From the NCBI RefSeq assembly GCF_002197645.1, contig NZ_CP021874.1:2728001-2792000 (forward strand): a DNA stretch of 64,000 bases, read 5' to 3'. Of this stretch, positions 36,212-44,402 are shown piece by piece. The notes below the pieces were generated by a model, which was given only the letters and a program-made list of their open reading frames with translations, was not told the origin of the DNA and did no database searches. Position 1 is the first letter of the stretch. Every line of letters starts with the position of its first letter. Origin of the DNA: Enterococcus wangshanyuanii (GTDB lineage Bacteria > Bacillota > Bacilli > Lactobacillales > Enterococcaceae). The position numbers and the translations under genes are program-made.

Positions 36212-36673
36212 TTAAAAAAGACCAGTTTTATGATCATAATCAATCAGCTCACGTTTGATAGTCGCATTTTCATCTAATTCAAAAACAGCTTTTTCTATGG
36301 CGGTTAGTATGACATTAGGGTCAAGTGGATTGATTTCATTCCTTGTTTCATTGATAAAGAACGTAACTTCGCCATTATCTGCATAAATTAAGTAAGCAGT
36401 AAATTCCGTTTTCATTTTTTTGCAATAGAATTGAATGCCGTTATCATTTTCTAGATGAGCCATTTGTATATTTCTAGAATGGATAGGGGTTAAGTCTAAA
36501 GCGTCATAAAGTTCTTTAAACGATTTAATATTAGTATTAAAAACATGTTCCTGACGCATAAAATGATTTGAGCGTTGTTTTATTTCCCCTGAATCAGTAA
36601 GTTTTTTCTTCTTTACGTTGTTTATAGTTATCGCAATTATCCCAATAACACAGATTATCAAAATTTTAATCAT
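36212..36673 (-). CDS. Membrane-anchored hypothetical protein
   Basis: The 153-residue product starts at ATG 36673 after AAAGGAGGAA. It has an N-terminal anchor (IKILIICVIGIIAITINNV) and a soluble alpha/beta domain (~40-150: DLTPIHSRNIQMAHLENDNGIQFYCKKMKTEFTAYLIYADNGEVTFFIN). It resembles its neighbours in having one anchor and a small outside or cytosolic domain. No family recognised. Confidence 0.66.
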   Translation of the reverse strand: MIKILIICVIGIIAITINNVKKKKLTDSGEIKQRSNHFMRQEHVFNTNIKSFKELYDALDLTPIHSRNIQMAHLENDNGIQFYCKKMKTEFTAYLIYADNGEVTFFINETRNEINPLDPNVILTAIEKAVFELDENATIKRELIDYDHKTGLF

Positions 36674-36737
36674 TATAAAGTTCCTCCTTTATTTATTAAC
36701 AAAAGTAATCTATTGTTATTATCATTGTTTTGTAAAT

Positions 36738-36947
36738 TTAAACCTCTTCTTTGCCAAATAAAATACGAATAGCAGAAATGCCACCACATATTGACAAGAT
36801 GAAGCAAAATAGACCAAATAACTTCATATAAAATGGTACATAGGCGCCGTCCTTCATGGCATTATAAACAATTAATGCCATGAGTAACGCAAATGCTGCA
36901 CCAATAAGTCTTGTAAAAAAGCCCGCTAAATTACCAAAAAATTCCAT
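36738..36947 (-). CDS. Two-helix membrane protein
   Basis: The 69-residue protein has two hydrophobic segments (LIGAAFALLMALIVYNAM and LFGLFCFILSICGGISAIRILFG). ATG 36947 fits the AAAGGA site better than the ATGs 9 and 18 bases upstream. It belongs to the - strand cluster at 36.0-39.0 kb. Function unknown. Confidence 0.6.
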   Translation of the reverse strand: MEFFGNLAGFFTRLIGAAFALLMALIVYNAMKDGAYVPFYMKLFGLFCFILSICGGISAIRILFGKEEV

Positions 36948-36977
36948 TCTGTTCATTCCTTTCATAAATCGTATATT

Positions 36978-37415
36978 TTATTGAACTGACTTTTCAATAT
37001 CCTTTAATGCTTTTTGAATAGTATCGATACTATTTGAGTTATTAAACTTAATCTCCGTTAAACTGTCTGGACTCACTTTCTGCAAGATCATATTGTCAAA
37101 ATCTTGCTTTAGAGTAAATCCTTTCTTGTATGAAACATCAGAGGTATAGATATTATCTTCTCTATCTGCAAAAAAGCTTTGGTTCCATACATCTACAATA
37201 AAGAAAGCATAAATATCTCTTTCTTTAAAATACATATAGCGACTGCTTTTAGTCAGTAGCACATTATCTGAAATACTGGTTTTTGAGCTATTAAGAAGCT
37301 CTCGAATCCTAGCTATTCTTCGTTGTGACCGTAAATCTTTGTTTCGATTACTTGCATATCCTGCGAAAATTAGCACGGCTATAAATAGAGCTCCCCCTAA
37401 AGTTTCTCCTGTCAT
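36978..37415 (-). CDS. Membrane-anchored hypothetical protein
   Basis: The 145-residue protein starts at ATG 37415 after AAGGGGGGA. An N-terminal membrane segment (LGGALFIAVLIFAGYAS) precedes a mixed alpha/beta domain (SSRYMYFKERDIYAFFIVDVWNQSFFADRED). Its architecture is like the 36212-36673 product, suggesting related roles. No family recognised. Confidence 0.65.
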   Translation of the reverse strand: MTGETLGGALFIAVLIFAGYASNRNKDLRSQRRIARIRELLNSSKTSISDNVLLTKSSRYMYFKERDIYAFFIVDVWNQSFFADREDNIYTSDVSYKKGFTLKQDFDNMILQKVSPDSLTEIKFNNSNSIDTIQKALKDIEKSVQ

Positions 37416-37433
37416 TAAAAATCCCCCCTTAAA

Positions 37434-38012
37434 TTATTTTATGAAAATATCAAAAACTTCTTCATCTTTCCATAGTAGATACATAAACAGTACCGTGCTT
37501 ACTCCAAAAACAATAACGAGCATAAAGTTAGGTTGGCGTAAGTCTTTTAATTGTTTATTCAGAGCTTCAGGATCACCCCAAACAGCTTTTCCAACTTCGC
37601 CATAATTCCTATTATCAAACCCAGAACCAAATCCTGAAATTGAATATTCTTCATGACTAAACACACTACCAGCATCGTAGGTATGTCCTCGATAATTTAT
37701 ACTTCCTGCATTCTTAAAACCTGAAAATAAAGTAATCAGGCAAGAAGTTACAGCAATAAGCACATATATTTTGGTCTTAGTTTTTAGTCTGCTAAATTTT
37801 GTTGTTTTTTCCATTGACTGTCTCCATTCCTTAAAGTTTTCAATTTCTAGTTGAAGCGTCTGTTTGACTTTATATCCTATACCAACAATTGAAAGAATAA
37901 TCGATAATGTCATTGTGTACGGGTTGTCAAAAATTAGCACAAAGATAGTTAGAAAAATATAAGCACTTACTAATACAAGAAACGTATTTTTTATGAATTT
38001 TATAGTCTCCAT
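37434..38012 (-). CDS. Multi-pass membrane protein
   Basis: The 192-residue protein starts at ATG 38012 after TTTGGAGG. Membrane segments are visible near 10-30 and 32-48 (a pair), ~83-100 (YVLIAVTSCLITLFSGF) and ~162-182 (FMLVIVFGVSTVLFMYLLW), with a Ser/Gly/Tyr-rich loop (GSINYRGHTYDAGSVFSHEEYSISGFGSG) between the last two. It is in the same - strand cluster. Function unknown. Confidence 0.65.
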   Translation of the reverse strand: METIKFIKNTFLVLVSAYIFLTIFVLIFDNPYTMTLSIILSIVGIGYKVKQTLQLEIENFKEWRQSMEKTTKFSRLKTKTKIYVLIAVTSCLITLFSGFKNAGSINYRGHTYDAGSVFSHEEYSISGFGSGFDNRNYGEVGKAVWGDPEALNKQLKDLRQPNFMLVIVFGVSTVLFMYLLWKDEEVFDIFIK

Positions 38013-38143
38013 CAGGCTTTACCTCCAAATTATTATCTTCTTGATGTTTTTAATTAATAAACTTGCTCCTAAATTGGCACTGATAGAACAAATTAAAACG
38101 ATTGTTACTCTACACTTTTTACTTCTTCAAAAATATTAGAATA

Positions 38144-38575
38144 TTAACGAGATTTTCCGCCTTTTGAAACCCTATCGCAAAAGTTCGTGGAAATCTCTAA
38201 TTTTTTTAGTTTTGCATATACCTTGTCATAGTTCAAACTAGATTTTGGAAGACATATAAAGATGCTGTAAAACGAATTAGTTCCTGGCTCTGGGGTAGTC
38301 TTGTAATACTTTTCAAATAGGGCATCCGCACTAGAATAAGTGATTTCATCCAAAGTATCTGTTTCGAATAGCTCATTAAACATTGAAATTGTTTCCTGTT
38401 CAGATGACCCCAATCTCATGTAAACAACTATCTTCCCGTCGTACATATGTTGAGAATCATAGGCCTGTTTATATTTATATACTCCAAAAGATCCAATGAG
38501 TATAACTATTAAAGTGATAAATATTATGATCGATTTCTTTTTATGTTTCTTCATATCATTGCTGTTAAAGATCAT
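38144..38575 (-). CDS. Membrane-anchored hypothetical protein
   Basis: The 143-residue protein starts at ATG 38575 after AAAGGAGGTAC; an upstream in-frame ATG at 38614 lacks a site. A basic N terminus (KKHKKKS) precedes one membrane segment (IIIFITLIVILIGSFGVY) and a ~100-residue external alpha/beta domain (DGKIVVYMRLGSSEQETISMFNELF). No family recognised. Confidence 0.64.
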   Translation of the reverse strand: MIFNSNDMKKHKKKSIIIFITLIVILIGSFGVYKYKQAYDSQHMYDGKIVVYMRLGSSEQETISMFNELFETDTLDEITYSSADALFEKYYKTTPEPGTNSFYSIFICLPKSSLNYDKVYAKLKKLEISTNFCDRVSKGGKSR

Positions 38576-38613
38576 ATAAAGAGTACCTCCTTTTGATTGA
38601 TGGATACTTTGCA

Positions 38614-38982
38614 TTATTGTCTTTTTAATGACAATAATTTCGGTGCAAAAGTAGCACTTGAATCTGAGGTTGAGGTTAATAGAATTTCATTATTACTTTT
38701 CACTTCAACCAGATAGTTAACTTCGCCACCTGTAATATGTGAACCATGCAAAGTATATTTCCCATCACTATCCGCTTTTTCTGAAAGCGAATAACTACCA
38801 TCTGGACCACCATTGAAACCGAATAGCGAAGCACTGACTGAACCATCATCGAATGAAACCACTGTGCCGTTTGAACTTTTCCACATACCATCAATACTAA
38901 ATGATTTTGTACACCCTACAGTTAAAACAACACCAACTAATAACAAGACTGTTACGAACAGCCTTTTTTGCATTTTCTTCAA
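38614..38982 (-). CDS. Predicted lipoprotein
   Basis: The start is put at TTG 38982, correctly spaced from GAGGAG; the longer frame to 39063 lacks a site. The 122-residue product has a lipoprotein-like signal (RLFVTVLLLVGVVLTVGC, a weak lipobox) and then a small beta-rich domain (MWKSSNGTVVSFDDGSVSASLFGFNGGPDGSYSLSEKADSDGKYTLHG), like small lipoproteins that bind surface or extracellular ligands. It starts the - strand membrane cluster. Function unknown. Confidence 0.62.
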   Translation of the reverse strand: MKKMQKRLFVTVLLLVGVVLTVGCTKSFSIDGMWKSSNGTVVSFDDGSVSASLFGFNGGPDGSYSLSEKADSDGKYTLHGSHITGGEVNYLVEVKSNNEILLTSTSDSSATFAPKLLSLKRQ

Positions 38983-39207
38983 AAATATCTCCTCCTCATC
39001 TGTCCAATAACTCCACCGAACCAAGGTTAAATAGATATCTAAAAGAAAGCGCAAAAACGCCAATCCTAAAAGGCAGTAACCTTCTAGAATCAGCGTTTGA
39101 AATTTAATGAAATATGTATTTTTAGACCTCTACGAAACGTTGGTTTGGTAGAGAGTTGGTTGAGTAAAGCTTAACACATTTTGTTAGACATTTAAAGGTA
39201 TTTTTGT

Positions 39208-39849
39208 CTATTTTCTTCTTGAAAGGTTATTGCGACGGGCTACGTTGTATATCGTTGATTCTGCCACGTTACATCTTTTCGCAATATCCCTAATTGGTAT
39301 AGAGTTGAGGGTGTATAGATCAATGATTTTTTCCTCTGTTTTTTTAGGTAACCCCTTATTTCCTAATTTTTTTCCTTCTAGTTTGGCTCGTTGCAATCCA
39401 TCTCTTGTTCTTGACCTAATATTGTCTAACTCCATTTCAGCCACGAAACCAAGTGAGATGCAGAGCATTTTACCAACAAGAGTATCCGTTTCTAAGTTTT
39501 CTTGTAAGCTGATAAGTCGAATATTATGTTCGTTGAATTCTTCTATTAAAGAAATTAGAGTAAACATTCTTCTAGTTAATCGGTCTAGTCGATAAACACA
39601 TATTGAAACATCTACTTTTTTACTTGCTAGTTCCTTAGCTAATGTAATAGCGCTCATGAGTTCCAGCCGATTATCTTTCCCACCACTTTCTTTTTCTGTA
39701 AATAGAACATCACAGTCGCTTAACGCAGCCTTCTGAACCTCCATCCCAAGCCGTTGTTTGTCTTCTTGACTAGAAACTCTTGCATATCCAATCTTTACTT
39801 TATCCATTTTCTCTAAGTTGATTTGATTGTCTTGTTGCTGTTTTTCCAT
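39208..39849 (-). CDS. Serine resolvase/invertase (plasmid-type)
   Basis: The 213-residue recombinase has the catalytic pattern IGYARVSSQEDKQRLGMEVQK, VYRLDRLTRRMFTLISLIEEF and the C-terminal helix-turn-helix (IPIRDIAKRCNVAESTIYNVARR). Start ATG 39849 follows TGGAGG. Such enzymes resolve cointegrates or invert segments at res sites. A strong dyad (39861-39891) lies right before its start, and a near-exact copy occurs at 43623-43653, so its own site probably bounds the CBASS cassette. Confidence 0.9.
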   Translation of the reverse strand: MEKQQQDNQINLEKMDKVKIGYARVSSQEDKQRLGMEVQKAALSDCDVLFTEKESGGKDNRLELMSAITLAKELASKKVDVSICVYRLDRLTRRMFTLISLIEEFNEHNIRLISLQENLETDTLVGKMLCISLGFVAEMELDNIRSRTRDGLQRAKLEGKKLGNKGLPKKTEEKIIDLYTLNSIPIRDIAKRCNVAESTIYNVARRNNLSRRK

Positions 39850-39897
39850 TTGAAAAACCTCCATATATTAGTTTATGTTACTTATATATGGTAAAGC
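39848..39897. repeat. Resolvase res-like site, copy 1
   Basis: This 50-bp repeat contains a 31-bp dyad (39861-39891; CCATATAT ... ATATATGG with 12 of 14 matching pairs around the centre), the size and symmetry of a serine recombinase crossover site. It overlaps the ribosome binding site of the resolvase. A second copy at 43610-43659 differs at two positions and has the same orientation. Confidence 0.75.
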
Positions 39898-40048
39898 GAA
39901 AATAGAAAAATTAAAAAAACTAGTGAAAAAGTTCAGATTGTCGCAAAATGTAAAGAATGGTAAACTTACTATGTAATGACTATCTCTAGACTTTTTTGAA
40001 AATTAGCTAATAGTAGAATAATCTAAATTAATGAAAAGAGGTATATAT

Positions 40049-41884
40049 GTGGGAACAATTTTGAAGTTAAATGAGTACAGGCTGCTACAACATAGTTCTA
40101 TTTTTGATAAAGACAGAGATCATTGGATATTAGAAATATTAAACGAGAAAAGAAACTTAGCTTTAAATAAAAAAATCCTCGAAAAACGTGGATTTTCTAA
40201 TGATGATATAGAGTTTATAAAAAGCAATAAGGATATTTGGCTACAAGAGGCCAGAAATCAATGGAAACAAGTTGATGTTTTTAAAAAAACAGACAAAATC
40301 CCTTGCGACTTATGCAATAAGAAACATCATATAATGTGTATTGCTGAAAATAAGAAAACGAAAAAAATAATTAATGTAGGTACGACATGTATAGATACAC
40401 TGGGTGACGAAATATCAAGAAGCAGTAAAAAGTTAGTTACAAATAATCGTGAGCGCTGGAATTTAGAAGAGATACAACATATTTTCCCTGGTATTCGAAA
40501 AAAAATTGATTTTTGGAAAGATTTTTTACAACAAACACCATTAATTATACCGTTTTATCTTTCAAAAAAATACACATTATTAGGTGTTAAAATAAAACAA
40601 ACATTTGAAAAAGCAGTAAAATCAAATAACCTTATACCGCATATCGCTGAACTTCACCAACTGTTTGCACAAGAAAAACGAATAAAAAATAGCATAGATA
40701 GATATTGTAACATGCACATGGATACAGATTTTATTTATACTCGTGAGATATATAATGACCTAGCGATAAAACAGACAAATGCGTTAAATGAAATAAATGA
40801 GATTATTTGTTCGAAAAAAGTGGCGACCATTGATTGGAAATCTGCTCATAGAATTAACACAATAATGTTTCTTGAAAAGTTCGCTAATTGTTTTAATAAT
40901 TCTGTACAAGTATTGAAAATTGTTGATGTAAAAAGAGGTAAATTTATAATTCAATTTACTCATTTACAAGATGTACTATTTAGCATGAGTTCAACTATAT
41001 TTATACAAAATTTAGGTGATGCTATTTTTCTTAATACTGATTTATCAAATGTACTTAATGAACGAATTAATGACTGTTTAAGTAATTTAAGTCTGCTACA
41101 AACATCATCAGAAGAAAACAATATTCTGACTTTGATACACTCAATAATACGAAAAAAACTCAATATGGAGAGGTATTTTCCAGAAAAAGATAGCGAATTA
41201 AATAATTCGATAAAAAATCAAATAAAAAGACTTGAAAGAAAAATGACATCCAAGGAAAAAATAGATGAACTAGAACGCTTAATCTCAATCAATTGGAGCA
41301 GTATTGCCCGCTACAATAATAATATTTCTATTCGATATAAGCTCTTTTCTAGAGGTGAATATCCTGATTTTCTATTCTATATACCTTTAAAATATGCCAT
41401 ACCCAATATAAGAAAACTATATAAAACAAGGAACGATAATCTATCAAAGTTTGAAGAAATAATTGAAAATTATGTGTTTTTAGGACATAAACAGATTGCT
41501 AAAGCTATTAGTGATATTATAAAAGATGAAAATTATAGCAATTCAATCACTTTAAGGAATGAGCTAAACAGAATATTAAGATTGAAATATTTTGATGAAG
41601 ATAAATATTTTTGGGAGTTGCATAATCTAAAAGATAAAATCATAGACTATAGAAAATATAAGCACCCTTATATTGATTATTACAACAGTAGCACAAATAA
41701 CATCCACCGAATAACGAAAGAAGAATTTTTAGAATACGGGAAAAATATACTCTTATTCTCTGGGAAAAATAGAAATCTGGAAATACAAAAACTTATCGAT
41801 CGGATTTTATATGGGAAAACTCAAACTAAAGAAGACTATAGAAAAGACGCCATGGTATCTGTGGCTGCAAGCGAATTAAGCTAA
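40049..41884 (+). CDS. Large uncharacterised protein with an N-terminal cysteine motif, next to CBASS
   Basis: The 611-residue, very AT-rich gene is not recognised. GTG 40049 is spaced correctly from AAAAGAGG; an ATG at 40031 has no site. A compact motif near residues 85-120 (PCDLCNKKHHIMCIAENKKT ... VGTTCID) has the CxxC/CxnC pattern of a zinc-binding unit with a glycine-bounded strand. The rest is helical, basic and asparagine-rich. It is the only other gene inside the resolvase-site-bounded segment, 143 bases before the CBASS nucleotidyltransferase. A defence or regulatory role is plausible by context only. Confidence 0.7.
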   Translation: MGTILKLNEYRLLQHSSIFDKDRDHWILEILNEKRNLALNKKILEKRGFSNDDIEFIKSNKDIWLQEARNQWKQVDVFKKTDKIPCDLCNKKHHIMCIAENKKTKKIINVGTTCIDTLGDEISRSSKKLVTNNRERWNLEEIQHIFPGIRKKIDFWKDFLQQTPLIIPFYLSKKYTLLGVKIKQTFEKAVKSNNLIPHIAELHQLFAQEKRIKNSIDRYCNMHMDTDFIYTREIYNDLAIKQTNALNEINEIICSKKVATIDWKSAHRINTIMFLEKFANCFNNSVQVLKIVDVKRGKFIIQFTHLQDVLFSMSSTIFIQNLGDAIFLNTDLSNVLNERINDCLSNLSLLQTSSEENNILTLIHSIIRKKLNMERYFPEKDSELNNSIKNQIKRLERKMTSKEKIDELERLISINWSSIARYNNNISIRYKLFSRGEYPDFLFYIPLKYAIPNIRKLYKTRNDNLSKFEEIIENYVFLGHKQIAKAISDIIKDENYSNSITLRNELNRILRLKYFDEDKYFWELHNLKDKIIDYRKYKHPYIDYYNSSTNNIHRITKEEFLEYGKNILLFSGKNRNLEIQKLIDRILYGKTQTKEDYRKDAMVSVAASELS

Positions 41885-42027
41885 AAACGTATGAATAATA
41901 AATAATTTCTCTATTTGCTAGTTGTAGAAAAAAGGTGAAGCTTGTGTTGCTAAAAAATGTAATTGATTCAATAACACTAACAACATTTAGATAGTATCAG
42001 AATAATAATATGTAAGGAGAGATTATA

Positions 42028-42927
42028 TTGAGCAAATTTAGTGAAACTACATTAAGTAGTTGGACAAAACCAGCAAGTACCACTGAAGAAGATAAGATTA
42101 ACAATGCGATTAGTATGATAAAGTCTGCCATCAAGAATGACACGAATTTTGATAATTTAAGCTACGAAGTTTTTGTACAAGGTTCTTATGGAAACAATAC
42201 TAATGTTAGAGTTAACAGTGATATTGATGTGAATATCATGCTTACCAGTACCTTTTTTCCTGAATATCCTGAAGGTAAGGATGGCTCCAACTATGGTTTT
42301 ACCAACGGAAGTATATCTTATGATGAGTACAAGCAATTAGTACTTACTGCACTTATTAATAAGTTTGGATCAGACAAATTATCGGTTGGCAATAAATCAA
42401 TCAAGATTGACTCAAATTCTTATAGAGTTGAAGCTGACTGTATACCAAGTTTTCAATATAGAAATTATAAATATAATAGTAGTTCCTCAGAACGTAATTT
42501 TGTTGAAGGTATAAAGTATTTCGCATCAGACCATACTTCTGTGGTTAATTACCCTAAAGTTCATATTAAAAATGGAATTGCAAAAAATACACAAACAGGT
42601 AGAAACTATAAGAGATTAGTTAGGGTAATTAAACGCTTGAGAAATAAAATGGCTTTAGACAATTATTTTAATAATGAAAATATTACATCGTTCTTAATTG
42701 AATGTCTTATTTGGAATGTTCCTAATAAGTATATTAACAATTACGATACATGGGACGAAACAATTAAACAAACGCTAATATTCTTAAATGAATCAATTAA
42801 AGATAGCTCATACGAAAAATGGGGCGAAGTTAGCGAAATGCTATATATGTTTCACAGTGGCAGAAAGTGGACCATTAATGATGTTCAAAGCTTTATAAAT
42901 TCTTTATGGATGTTCATGGAGTATTAA
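42028..42927 (+). CDS. CBASS CD-NTase (cGAS/DncV-like nucleotidyltransferase)
   Basis: The 299-residue enzyme should make a cyclic nucleotide signal on phage infection. It starts at TTG 42028 after AAGGAGAG. The nucleotidyltransferase signature is [10 protein letters not shown] (GS at 52-53) with SDIDVNIML (D65, D67), and a third acid in YRVEADCIP (D137). The remainder is helical with an [12 protein letters not shown] segment common in this superfamily. The next gene, a Cap15-like effector, starts one base later, giving a minimal two-gene CBASS. The clade and nucleotide product cannot be assigned by eye. Confidence 0.9.
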   Translation: MSKFSETTLSSWTKPASTTEEDKINNAISMIKSAIKNDTNFDNLSYEVFVQGSYGNNTNVRVNSDIDVNIMLTSTFFPEYPEGKDGSNYGFTNGSISYDEYKQLVLTALINKFGSDKLSVGNKSIKIDSNSYRVEADCIPSFQYRNYKYNSSSSERNFVEGIKYFASDHTSVVNYPKVHIKNGIAKNTQTGRNYKRLVRVIKRLRNKMALDNYFNNENITSFLIECLIWNVPNKYINNYDTWDETIKQTLIFLNESIKDSSYEKWGEVSEMLYMFHSGRKWTINDVQSFINSLWMFMEY

Positions 42928-42928
42928 A

Positions 42929-43492
42929 ATGAAAACAATAAAAAGTTCAGTAGCATTCAATATTTTGGTCGGATTGGTGATTCTTACATGTATATTCAAA
43001 TTTTTAATGACAAATCCTAATGAAAGAAATTTTACTTTTTTGTTAGACTGTTTTTCTGCATCTGTTACTATCTGTAGCTTAGTTTCCGTTTTATTTTGTT
43101 CATATTTATGGAAATTAAAAATTTTCAAAAGCTGGTTTGTACAAATTCCAAATCTGAACGGAACATGGGAAGGAACTTTAATTCCTACTTGGGAAGATTC
43201 TAAACCTATTGGTATAACCTTAAAAATTAAACAGTCTTTATTTAAAATTAGCTGTGTTATGACTACTGATGAAAGCAAAAGTGAAAGTATTTCCTGTAAT
43301 TATATTATTGATGAAGATAATCAACAAAATAAATTAACTTATACTTATATAAATATCCCAAAGTCTGTTCATCGTAATAGAAGCGCTATCCATTATGGAA
43401 GTGTAATATTGGAAATCGAAAAAAATACTCTAAGGGGGAGCTATTGGACTGATAGAAAAACTATTGGTGATATAGAGTTAACTCGGTTATAA
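42929..43492 (+). CDS. cap15: CBASS effector Cap15 (two membrane helices plus beta-barrel)
   Basis: The 187-residue protein has two membrane segments (~8-28, AFNILVGLVILTCIFKFL; ~36-58, CFSASVTICSLVSVLFCSYLW) and then a beta-rich domain starting IPNLNGTWEGTLIPTW. Cap15 effectors have this design: the barrel binds the cyclic nucleotide, the membrane part oligomerises and disrupts the inner membrane. The final strand RGSYWTDRKTIGDIELTRL fits the barrel. It follows the CD-NTase with a one-base gap, supporting operonic expression. Confidence 0.88.
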   Translation: MKTIKSSVAFNILVGLVILTCIFKFLMTNPNERNFTFLLDCFSASVTICSLVSVLFCSYLWKLKIFKSWFVQIPNLNGTWEGTLIPTWEDSKPIGITLKIKQSLFKISCVMTTDESKSESISCNYIIDEDNQQNKLTYTYINIPKSVHRNRSAIHYGSVILEIEKNTLRGSYWTDRKTIGDIELTRL

Positions 43493-43609
43493 ACTTGTAT
43501 CCAGATAAAGAAAAAAGTTTGAAGTATATTATAAAATTTTTATATTTACACCATACCCTGTATTATTTAGCTTACTTTTATTGATAGAAGATATTTTTTG
43601 GAGTTGATT

Positions 43610-43659
43610 ATTTGAAAAGCCTCCATATATTAGTTTGTGTTACTTATATATGGTAAAGC
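43610..43659. repeat. Resolvase res-like site, copy 2
   Basis: This is a 50-bp near-identical (48/50) direct repeat of 39848-39897, including the 31-bp dyad at 43623-43653. It lies after CBASS and before the first LXG promoter. Both copies point the same way, so recombination between them would delete the intervening ~3.7 kb as a circle. Confidence 0.75.
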
Positions 43660-43689
43660 ATGAATCATCAAGAAAAATACTTTAGTTTT

Positions 43690-43718
43690 TTACATTATGT
43701 AGCTTTTTTTGATATACT
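43690..43718 (+). promoter_or_regulatory. Probable promoter of LXG module 1
   Basis: TTACAT at 43690-43695 and TATACT at 43713-43718 are separated by 17 bases, ~58 bases before the first LXG-module gene. The -35 is weak; the -10 is good. Confidence 0.5.
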
Positions 43719-43775
43719 AATTTTATAATAAATCAGACGAAACTTTAGAATAAATGACGAGAGGAGGCTTTTTTT

Positions 43776-44027
43776 ATGAGCAATATTGCTTCTAGTACTA
43801 TCCTAGCAACCGCTGCTGTTTCAGGTGTTAAATCAGTTGCTCTCAATAAAGGACAACAAGTCTCTTTGGGGCAAAGTACAATAGCCAGTATGAAAACTGG
43901 AATGGAAGTCAATAACCAATTGTTGTCAGATTTAGCTCAACTAGTTGAATGTGTAACAACTCAAAGTGAAAAATTCCCCAAAATTGCAGAACTTATTGCG
44001 CTTCGAGACAGTCAGATTAAATTTTAA
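43776..44027 (+). CDS. Lap1-like T7SSb targeting factor (SACOL2603/DUF3130 type)
   Basis: The 83-residue helical protein starts at ATG 43776 after GAGAGGAGG. Small WXG100-like proteins of the SACOL2603/DUF3130 family come first in LXG operons; they bind the toxin's LXG domain as part of the export signal. The helical regions (STIASMKTGMEVNNQLLSDLAQLVECV) are consistent. The order small protein, coiled-coil protein, LXG toxin, membrane immunity is complete here. Confidence 0.72.
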   Translation: MSNIASSTILATAAVSGVKSVALNKGQQVSLGQSTIASMKTGMEVNNQLLSDLAQLVECVTTQSEKFPKIAELIALRDSQIKF

Positions 44028-44039
44028 GAGGTGAAATAG

Positions 44040-44402
44040 TTGGAAAATACAAAGAACGAGCATGAGCGAACTAAATACAATCAATTGATTGTACAAAAAG
44101 AAGAACAACTAGATGAACTTACAAACAACAAAAGAAAAATAACTGAAGCAATTCAAAACCTAGAAGAAGACCTTCATAGAGGGTTTCAGACAGTCGCTAT
44201 GTTAAATGATGAAGCAGCTCGATTTGGCAATACTGAAAATCATCAGCTACAACGCTATAATGAAGAACAAGAGCGAGCATTCCATCAATTACTACGCGAA
44301 TCCAATGAACAAATTGTATTAGCTTATAAGAAAGAAACAAAAAAGATGGATGAAGAACGAGAAATGCTTTATAAGAAACGGAGTGATATTCCTTGGGATT
44401 AG
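44040..44402 (+). CDS. Lap2-like coiled-coil T7SSb targeting factor (DUF3958 type)
   Basis: The 120-residue protein starts at TTG 44040 after GAGGTGAAA. It is almost entirely charged coiled coil (QKEEQLDELTNNKRKITEAIQNLEEDLHR), as expected for DUF3958-type Lap2 partners of LXG toxins. The LXG gene's start lies inside its 3' end. Confidence 0.7.
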   Translation: MENTKNEHERTKYNQLIVQKEEQLDELTNNKRKITEAIQNLEEDLHRGFQTVAMLNDEAARFGNTENHQLQRYNEEQERAFHQLLRESNEQIVLAYKKETKKMDEEREMLYKKRSDIPWD

